DNA of 64,000 nucleotides from Gnetum montanum (lineage: Eukaryota > Streptophyta > Gnetopsida > Gnetales > Gnetaceae). Positions 56,185 through 64,000 of this stretch are shown one piece after another. A program made the position numbers and the translations under genes. Location: positions 373,087 to 437,086 of the forward strand of contig MNCI01022067.1 of the NCBI GenBank assembly GCA_015680685.1, written 5' to 3'. The notes beneath the pieces were generated by a model. It was not told where the DNA came from. It did no database searches and was given only the letters and a program-made list of their open reading frames with translations. Numbering within the stretch: position 1 is the stretch's first letter; each line of letters starts with the position of its first letter.

Positions 56185-56360
56185 TTTTTAATGAGGTGTT
56201 AGTTTTGTTAATGAGGTGTTAGTGGAGTCGCATGGGTCTTGACTTGCTAATGTTAGGTTATAGGTTCAATTCTACTAGTTAGCATTAAGTTATAAACTTC
56301 TATAATTTTGGGGTGTACCTATGTTTCATTTACTTTAGGTTTCAATAATCCACCCACATT
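56185..56360 (+). mobile_element. SINE-like copy, degenerate head
   Basis: GAGGTGTTAGTGGAGTCGCA, then TTATAGGTTCAATTCTACTAG, then AAGTTATAAACTTCTATAAT, follow the order of the copy at 56707. A pol III box B-like GGTTCAATTCT is clear (about 56267-56277); box A is not. Confidence 0.55.
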
Positions 56361-56469
56361 TGAGCAAATTAGACATAAGTAGAATATTATAATTGTAAAT
56401 TTAGTTGATTTATTTGAAATGTTACCAATAACACACAATAACTTTCTTACAAATCTGTCTAATAATAAA

Positions 56470-56605
56470 CTAAATACTGTAGTTACTTTTCATTGTTTGT
56501 GACTCGATTTTAACTTTATAACTCTACATTGACTATAAGAATTGAACCCATAACTTGGAGCTTTCAAATCAAGAGGGTTACTACTAGGCTAATACCTTAT
56601 TGTTA
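56470..56605 (-). mobile_element. tRNA-derived SINE-like copy
   Basis: On the minus strand, TTAGCCTAGTAGTAA (box A-like), CTCTTGATTTGAAAGCTCC and GGGTTCAATTCTTATAG (box B-like), then GAGTTATAAAGTT, follow each other. The A-to-B spacing is tRNA-like. Confidence 0.65.
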
Positions 56606-56699
56606 AGGCTACATATTGTTAAATAAAAATTTTAGTTTCTAACATCTCACAACTATTCTTTATGGGTGTGTTGTGTAAGGTCTTGCTATAGAAAATAAT

Positions 56700-56865
56700 T
56701 ATTGAGGTGTATGAGATGTTAGCATAGTGGTAAGACTTTTGATTTGAAAACTCTAAGTCATGGGTTTAATTCTTGTGGGCAATGTTGAGTTATAAAGTTC
56801 CATGTTGATTATATATCTTGGGATGTAGTCATGTTTCAATTATTTCACGTTCCAACAACCTTGCT
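56700..56865 (+). mobile_element. tRNA-derived SINE-like copy, best-preserved boxes
   Basis: Box A-like TAGCATAGTGG at 56720-56730 and box B-like GGTTTAATTCT at 56763-56773 are 32 bases apart, as in a tRNA gene. The body (GTTGAGTTATAAAGTTCCAT, GTAGTCATGTTTCAATT) recurs at 56.2 and 56.5 kb. The box A to box B head also recurs in the MYB 3'-flank repeats (16831-16920, 28471-28560, 40806-40893, all minus). A mobile family is the simplest explanation. Confidence 0.68.
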
Positions 56866-57489
56866 ATAGCAAATAAATATTGAAAGCATATAAAAGAAAT
56901 TAAGCTTCATCTATTTGATGAATTGAAAGTGAAGAAACACATAATATGGTATTGTCTTTTTCAAGGTAGCTATGATGTTATTAGAAGTTAAAATTATTTG
57001 TTAATTTACAATGTACATTTACTAGTGATAAGTGGCTCAAAAGTGGTTAGTTCATTGTCTTATTAGACACTTATATTTTTTTCTAAATTCTCATTGGATA
57101 AGTATTCCAAATTAATGATGTAAAGGAGTATTATGGCTCAATAAATGGAATATTTAAAAACACATTCTTTATTGTGTTCTGAAGCAACAAATAACATTGT
57201 TTCATCCATAGCTTTCATAGTTTTTTATTTGCAAGCTGTTTTGAATCATACTAGATTTATCATTTGTTGCAATTGATTTCTCACGAGTAGATGGAAAGAA
57301 ACATTTCTAATTGAATAATACTAGGGGAGACCTTAATTCAAAGACAAACTATTACACAACTATGGTTCCTCACTATTTACAATGCACATTAAGAGAACAT
57401 AGATGGATCTTATTACCTTAGAATTGTTAAGAAAAATATGTTGAATGTGTAATTCAAATAACATGGAAGAAAAGCAACAATTAATAGAT

Positions 57490-58900
57490 GGTTGCTAGAT
57501 CTGATGATTTGAGATGGGCTCGAGCAGGTGGTAGAGTGGGGGCGGACAAGGAAGTAGGAGTGGGAGTGTGAATGATGCTAGCAACGAGTTTGGGGGTTCA
57601 GGGCTTAGGTCTAGGCCTATTGAGGATAGCGATTTGAGAGGGACTTGAGGGCAAGGGGAATGGGGGCTTGAGTGGAGGTGTTAGCAACAGTGATGGGTTG
57701 GCTTCGGGTAGGTCTTAGCTTTCAAGTGTTGAAGGTGTGGATGCTATTGTGCAAGATGGATCCACTATGTGGCTAAAAGTCAGAGCCCTTTCTAGAGGAG
57801 GGCTTGCATGCTATGGAGTTGAGCCTTGTTGGTCAATTTGTTTCATTGAGGTTATGGTCCCTACTTGATCCAAAAGTGGGCGTTGGCCACTTGAGCCCTA
57901 GAGGAGGTTCAAGTAAGGTCACTAGCAGGTTGTCTACTACTATTTGTTTTTCAGTCGATGGGTGATTAGGATAAGGTCCTTTTGGGGGCCCTTGATTTTT
58001 TTAGGCTTAAGGTTTGGCCCTCATGTTCTAGTGCCCAAGTGCTCATAAGGATGCAAAGTTGTTCCCTTTGGCTCCTCTTTAGATCTAGGTGACCAGGGTT
58101 CCATGGGAACTCTAGACATAGGAATTTCTCCAAACTTTGATGAGACAATTTAGAGATTTTATCTCATTTGACAAGTTTATTATAACAAAGGAGCATATGG
58201 GCTATGCCAGATTCTGTGTGTGGGCTTCTCTCTCTCTTGATCACTTGCTTAAGGAAGTCATTTTGGACTTGCCGTTTAGGAAAGAGTGACTTACTATGAA
58301 GTACAAGAATGTGATACATCAAGAGCATTTGTCAACTCTGGAAACAAATTGAAGGCATGCACTGAATGTGATCAGTTTAGCCACTGCTCCGAGGATTGCA
58401 AGGTGCACTCCAAAGCTAACTAAAAGGGATTGATTGGATGGACAAGGTCTACAAAAGATGGTGGTATACAAAATGAGCAAGGTGTTACTTGCCCTTGCAA
58501 GAAACACTAGTGCATCTTGACAAGAGGAGGTCTCACAATGTGTTGGTGGGGGAGGGCAAGGATTGGGATCCTTAATTCTTTCTTCCCCTACTCCTAAGGG
58601 CATAGTAGATGTGGGGAGTGAGGTTATGGGAATGGATGGGATGACCTCCCTAGGGGATGGTCTAGTTACTCCTTCTTCCTTTGGTGATGTAGTATGGGAC
58701 ATTACAAGTGAGATTTCCCCACTTAGGGAATGGGTGTCCACTATGTAGGGATTGGCCACTAAGGACCTCTACAGGGAAGACTTAATGGGGTTTCTTGTGG
58801 TGGACAAGCCTAAACAGCCAATCAAGCCTTCCAATCAGATGATGTGGATGAAGAAGACTCTGCTAGAGATAGACCTTAGGTCCCAAAAAACACTCAAGGA
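57490..58900 (+). pseudogene. L1 ORF1 relic
   Basis: A Gly/Arg-rich start leads to DKFIITKEHMGYARFCVWAS, which matches the TRGRFARVCVEID part of plant L1 ORF1 proteins. In another frame at about 58356-58400 comes CTECDQFSHCSEDC, a perfect CX2CX4HX4C knuckle. ORF1 proteins bind the LINE RNA. Confidence 0.7.
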
Positions 58901-58929
58901 GGTGTATACAACATAGTTTGGTAATAGAC

Positions 58930-61900
58930 CATGAAAGTCTTATCCTAGAATTGCAGGGGCAAGGGTACCTCACATAAGCAAAATAACTTGAAGGATTTTA
59001 TGCATGAAGAGAATTGTACGCTAGTTTACTTACAAGAAACCAAGTTGAATGCTTCTAATTGTGCCCTCCTCCAATGGCAGGATTGGTATTATTCCTTTGT
59101 GCATTTTTAAGGTCGGGTGGAAGGCCTGGCCACTCTATCCCTACATCCATACCATGTGTTGGATGAGTCACCATGGTGTCTCACTATGCATCTCCCTTTG
59201 AAGGGTATGTGGATTACTAATTTCCATGGGTCCCAGAATTGGCAAGATTGCCTACATGAACTAGCACGGGTTTTTTAGAGGATTTTTGATCAATGGAAGT
59301 GGGTTCTTATTAGGAACTTTAATCAACAACTTCATCCTTGGGAGAAGTACAGTCATGGTGCTGCTCCTAACTTGGGTTCTCCTCTTGGAAGTCAAGAATT
59401 TCTTCAGTTTTTACAATGACATAACTTGGTTGATCTTGAGCTTCAAGGTGGTTAGTATACTTGGAGCAATAGGAGGAGGGGTGTTAGTAGGGTCTGTCTT
59501 GTATCGATTAGGCTTGGGTTCATGTGAAGATTTTTAATGACTATGAGGTGCAACTCACCTTCAAAGTGCAACAAGCCTCTGATCATAAGGCTTTGGTTTT
59601 CTCCCTTTAGCTATCCTAGAGGCCTCCTCTAACTCCCTTCAAGTTTGAGCAGGCTTGGTTGCAAAAATCTTGGTTGTGGAGGATTTTTGAACAAACATGG
59701 ATGGGGTATGAGAATTCCTATCTTGATCCAAGGGATTTTTTCAAGCAGGGTCTCAATTCTTTGAAAAAGAAAATTAAAGGTTTGCCTCTATATCAAAAGT
59801 ACTCCTTTCAAGGGACTAGATGCAGGTTGCAAGATCAATTGGCTTATGTCCAGCTTAGATAGGAAAATTGGGAGTTTATGGAAGAGGAGGAGTATGGCCT
59901 GCTACTAGATTTACATAATCTTGTTGAGGAGGAAGAGTTGCACTAGAGGGAGAGATTTAGGATTTGATGGCTTAAAGAGGGAGACCAAAACATTTGCTTC
60001 TTTTTTGTGATGCCTAAGGCCAATTGTGCACGCACAAGAATTAGTTTGCTGATCCAAGGATCAATGCAAATTTCCCATGAAATGTAAACTTGCTGGAATC
60101 TTGTGTGGTTTGGGGAAGAATCCTCCCTACTTTTGGTGGAGGTCCAGCAAGTGCTTAATGAGAATGATAACACTCCTCTTATTATTCCCATTTTTGTGAT
60201 GGAGCTATCTACTACCTTGGCTTCGATGAACTTGAGTAGTGCTTTGGGGCCAAATGGTTAGCTCGTTGAATTTTTCAGAGAATTTTCTGATATTTTGGGC
60301 CCTAATATGTTGGATATGGTTAACCTCATGCTTATGTGGGGATAGGTGCATAAGGAAATAAATTTTTCTAGGATTATCTTGCTACCTAGGATCTCCAATC
60401 CCAGTTGCTTACTCACTATAGATCAATTGGGATATGTAATACACTCCATATGATCTTCACTAAGATTTTAGTTCGATGGCTTTAGCCTCTCATGTCAATT
60501 CTAGTAGGGGTGAATCAAGCTAGTTTTCTTAAAGGTAGGTTCATTCAAGACCAGATTATCTTGTTGTAAGAAGTGGTTCACTCCATCCACAATGCTAATT
60601 TCTTGAGTATGTGTGTTAAAGTTGATATTGCAAAAGCTTATGATATTATTGATTGGCAAGCTCTCCAAGAAATTATGCTTCAAAAAGCTATTCATCTCCA
60701 TTTTGTGGACCTCTACCTCAACATACAACAAACTAGAGTGCATTCTTTTGATCTTAACAGGGGCCTTTAGGGGTTTTTCTCCACTACTAGGGGATTACGG
60801 CAAGGGGATCCCTTATCCTCATAAATATTTATTATTGGCATGGACACATTGAGATCCTATCTTTGGGAGGAGAGGATTTGGGGTATGAGCATCGCTAGAC
60901 ATACTTGTGTCACTAAGAATTATGCCAAAGATACTATTATTATGACCTAGGCTGCTGTTCTGTAGGCCTAAGTGATTAATCGAGTGCTAGATCAAATGGC
61001 TAAGGAGGTTGGATTTTGGCCAAATTGAGGCAAGTTGCTCATTCATTTTTTGAACATTGATTCTTTGATTCATAGGTAGGTTTGTTAATCCTTGGGGATA
61101 TTTCCAAATGAGGAGAAAGAGGCATATCTTAGGATCCCTATGTTTTCTTGGAATAGATGGGCTACTTGGACGCCATTGATGAAGTGGTTACTAGCGCGTA
61201 TTGAGAACTAGACGACTTAGTTTTTGATGTGCCATGGTAAGGTTCTGCTGGCTTCTTTGGTGTTACTTATGATTACTTGATACATGGCTTTGGTTCCCAA
61301 ATCACCTAGGGGGTGATAGAAAAAATCAATTAGATTCTTAGAAACTTTGTTTCGTTAGGAGGAAAAGGAGGGAATTGCTTGCATTTGGTTAACTAGGATA
61401 CCGTAGCAGCCAAAGCAGGTGGGGGTATTTGGGATTTAAAATTTGAGGATATCTTGTTGATAGGACATCAGCTTATCATAAATCACTTGATGGAAGAGCT
61501 AGAATGTAGACCACCATGGGTGCAGATTATGAGTCGGAAGTATACACCTTGGGTGTCAAGGCCTAGACACTCACACGCATGGAACAATATTTGTGAGCAT
61601 GCACACAAGTTGTTGCATTAAGGCATGTTGGGCTTGAAGCCCAGTGAGACTTTGAAAATCAACTACTCACCCCATGATGGTTGGTGGCAATAATGGAAAA
61701 GAAGGTTGCCAGAGAAACTCAAGTGTTTCACATAGTTATTGCAGCATGATGCTCTATTGTTACAAGTGCAACTTTCACATCAGGGCATTTTAAGTACTTA
61801 TTGATGCCCCCTCTACAATGCTTATCAAGAAACTGTGCAACACCTATTTGTGGATTACCCTTTTGTGGTTGTGATATGGCAACTCATGAGGTCCCCTTCT

Positions 61901-62290
61901 TCTCTACACATCATAAGGGACAACTTCAAAACTTTTGTTCTTTGGCATATCTGGAAGGTGTATAACACTGTAGTCTTTAGGTTGAAGTAAGCCCATGACT
62001 CGATGCATGTTGCTAGTTTAGCTACAAGACTATGGGTTGCAATTTCCATGATAATGGGGGCCACCTTGATGTTTGAACCAGACGTGGATAAATTGCATTG
62101 AAACAGATAATTGTGTGAGGTTGTTATAGTGATGGGTTTGGTGGAGGTTTTGTTGTTGTTGGTGGATGAATTAGACCTCCCCGATGCTAGTTTTTACAAT
62201 AATTAGAGGGATGATGTAACCATATTTTGTGTGGTTTCTATTACCCTCACTAAATAGGCACTTGTGGACTATTTGAGGGTGCTAGTGCTG
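58930..62290 (+). pseudogene. L1 ORF2 relic (endonuclease and reverse transcriptase)
   Basis: The frame begins near 58932 (MKVLS, stop, NCRGKGTSHKQNNLKDF), then VYLQETKLNAS (endonuclease Glu) and GGQYTWSNRRRG. The RT part shows MCVKVDIAKAYDIIDWQAL (60610-60670) and RGLRQGDPL (about 60785-60815). A later part to about 62290 includes WQLMRSPSS-like and DNFKTFVLWHIWKVY segments typical of the C-terminal region. Many stops are present. Confidence 0.78.
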
Positions 62291-63934
62291 GGGAAGGTCA
62301 TTTTTGTAACACCTTGTCCTAGCAAGGGTGGGGTGATGCCTAGGATCACTAGTAATCTTACAACAAAAGCATGATAACTAAAAACCAATGATGTGTAGGA
62401 TACATGATATTAGGGAAGGTTAAATTGCACAAAAATTTCATACCACACCAAAACTAAACATACATTTCAATTTATAAAATTGCATGTCTCTACATAAATC
62501 AAAATATGCACTACTCTTCTAAAATACAAAAACACATAAACATCATCATCATATATATAAGAGTACAGAGAGTTTCATACAATGATACATAGTTCATACT
62601 ATTGCACATGAAAATATACACTAACTAAGCACTAAAGATTTTCCCCTTCTCTACTCTTCCTCTCCATGCTCATCTAGGCTTCTATGCCTTTGACAAACTG
62701 ATACTATCATATACATAACCCATGTGATTACTAGCATATCCACACTCAGTGTAGCATGTGAAATGTTTCCATGAGTACTCATAATAACCATTGCCTGCAA
62801 GTATTTTATTTATTCGACTAGTGCTAAGGTCTGTCAACTTGTGACCTGCAACCACTAACCTTCTGGAGGATTGGCGATAGGGATGAACACACCTATGCCA
62901 CGTACCAGCTGTAGGGACGAACACACCTATGCTCTTCCACTCTCAAGATGAGGCTTAAGATAGGAGCCTCACTAATGCATCATAGTGGGGGTCAATCCAT
63001 ACTACCTTCAAGGTGCCTCATCACCAACTAGTCCACATCCTCATGCTAGCACCATCCACCAGCGATTGTCACAAGCATTGTTGCGAAGACATGTACAAAT
63101 ATTGGCTAGCTTAAGCCAACACATGTCATAAGCACAACACATCCAAATCCAACATAACATGACCACATATATCCATACTTAACAATCACATTTATTCCTC
63201 AAAAATAATATTATGATTTGACCAAAATAACATTTTGTGCCACAACCATATTTCTCAAACTACATGTAATTCCACAATAATAATCTCTAAAATGATATAT
63301 GCCTAAAGAGAAAACCAATTCCACAATTAGAAAGTATGTTTCAAAGCAATCTCAATGACACTAATTTCACTTAAATTGGACTCCTGGAAGTAAAGTTATG
63401 CATGTCCAAAGTTTGATTAAGAAAATAATAATTAATAATATCTAATTACCACCAATACGAATTAAAACTCCTAGAGACTCTCACGCCATAATAGGCCTTG
63501 AAAATATAATATTCCAAGCATACTAGTCTCATCATCATCACATATCATGTTCCACAAGTCCACATCATACCATACATTGCATATATATTACTAAACAATT
63601 CATAATCAAAACCATACAATTTCTGGAAATATGCAAAATAACATGTCCAAGCTTAATCTTTGAGCTATTTAACCCACATGCCCACATCGCATGATCATAT
63701 ACACTAATTTAGTACAAAAATATATGGAAAAGGTAAAGACAACCTACCAATTAAAATTGTTGGAGCAAAAAGGCTGAAGCATGCAAAAAACCCTCAAAAA
63801 TCTGGCAAGACTCCATTTCACTCCAAACATGTTTAGATAGGTGCTCTTGTACCCTAATCCAACACCCCTGTCAGCAACCTCACCTATCTAACACATCACA
63901 CACAGAGGTAGTATACATAATCACGTTAATTAAG
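62291..63934 (+). other. Unassigned repeat-like DNA
   Basis: TGTAACACCTTGTCC at about 62307 resembles the start of a plant LTR. A GGGA[T/C]GAACACACCTATGC phrase occurs twice at 62878-62935. I could not find a partner LTR in the window. No gene is recognised. Confidence 0.4.
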
Positions 63935-64000
63935 TGATGAGTGGCAAGGTACCCCTACACTCAACCATACGAATACGAGCATCTCATGCGTGATCTGGTC
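63935..64000 (-). repeat. LTR end of an A/B/C-type element, minus orientation, cut by window edge
   Basis: On the minus strand it reads GATGCTCGTATTCGTATGG, GTTGAGTGTAGGGGTACC and ends GCCACTCATCA. This is the same right end as the LTRs at 412, 9441 and 13508. No tRNA-Asp primer site follows, so it is a 3' or solo LTR. Confidence 0.85.

Larger units (their letters stand above)
57490..62290 (+). mobile_element. L1-type LINE, full order but heavily mutated
   Basis: An ORF1 relic (to about 58900) with a CCHC zinc knuckle is followed by an ORF2 relic with endonuclease and reverse transcriptase motifs. This is the standard plant L1 layout. Stops and frameshifts are frequent throughout. I found no clear poly(A) end or flanking duplication. 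Confidence 0.82.

Noticed and set aside
56700-56865. Functional tRNA gene
   Set aside because: Boxes A and B are present in spaced form, but no cloverleaf with paired acceptor and anticodon stems can be drawn. A SINE head fits better.

Overview
This looks like nuclear DNA from a seed plant with a large, repeat-rich, slowly purged genome. A gymnosperm is my best guess, but that is an inference. The window is AT-rich and packed with old Ty3/gypsy LTR retrotransposons carrying many point mutations. LINE and SINE remains and isolated, intron-containing gene pieces lie between them. I find one apparently intact protein gene: a methionine sulfoxide reductase B on the minus strand at 53.3-55.8 kb. 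Two other recognisable gene families are present. One is a broken allene oxide cyclase gene (jasmonate pathway) on the minus strand at 25.6-26.8 kb. The other is an R2R3-MYB transcription factor present as two neighbouring copies (26.8-27.9 kb and 38.8-40.2 kb).

Layout. 1-9441: element A, Ty3/gypsy (Athila/Tat-like, tRNA-Asp-type primer site), with its 5' LTR cut by the window edge. 9442-13508: element B, a gag-only relative, followed by a tail of another LTR to 13868. 13869-18740: mostly featureless AT-rich DNA, with a third copy of the MYB 3' flank at 16.3-17.2 kb. 18741-25471: element D, a complete but dead chromovirus-like element with a 5-bp target duplication ATACT. 25556-26753: allene oxide cyclase pseudogene, joined directly to a 5'-truncated MYB copy (26754-27932). 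29267-43189: element C, a sister of A, whose 3' LTR is broken by a second MYB copy and two further LTR copies. 45.3-46.0 kb: a LINE tail and a ~50-bp tandem repeat. 47.5-50.5 kb: element E, an internally deleted gypsy element. 50.6-51.9 kb: RTE-like LINE remnant. 53.3-55.8 kb: MSRB. 56.2-56.9 kb: a cluster of tRNA-derived SINE-like copies. 57.5-62.3 kb: L1-type LINE. 63935-64000: an A-type LTR end on the minus strand.

How it fits together. The most informative structure is at 26.7-43.2 kb. The five bases ATGAC, with the same upstream flank, precede three LTR copies (29267, 41603, 42114) and follow the last one (43189). One element therefore inserted once downstream of a MYB gene. The whole MYB-flank-LTR block was then duplicated in tandem, with breakpoints inside the LTR. 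A second theme is the mode of decay. Over several kilobases the gag-pol frames of A, C and D are almost free of frameshifts yet full of stop codons, mainly TAG. This is the pattern expected from deamination of methylated cytosine in CAG and CG contexts. The allene oxide cyclase pseudogene shows the same signature.
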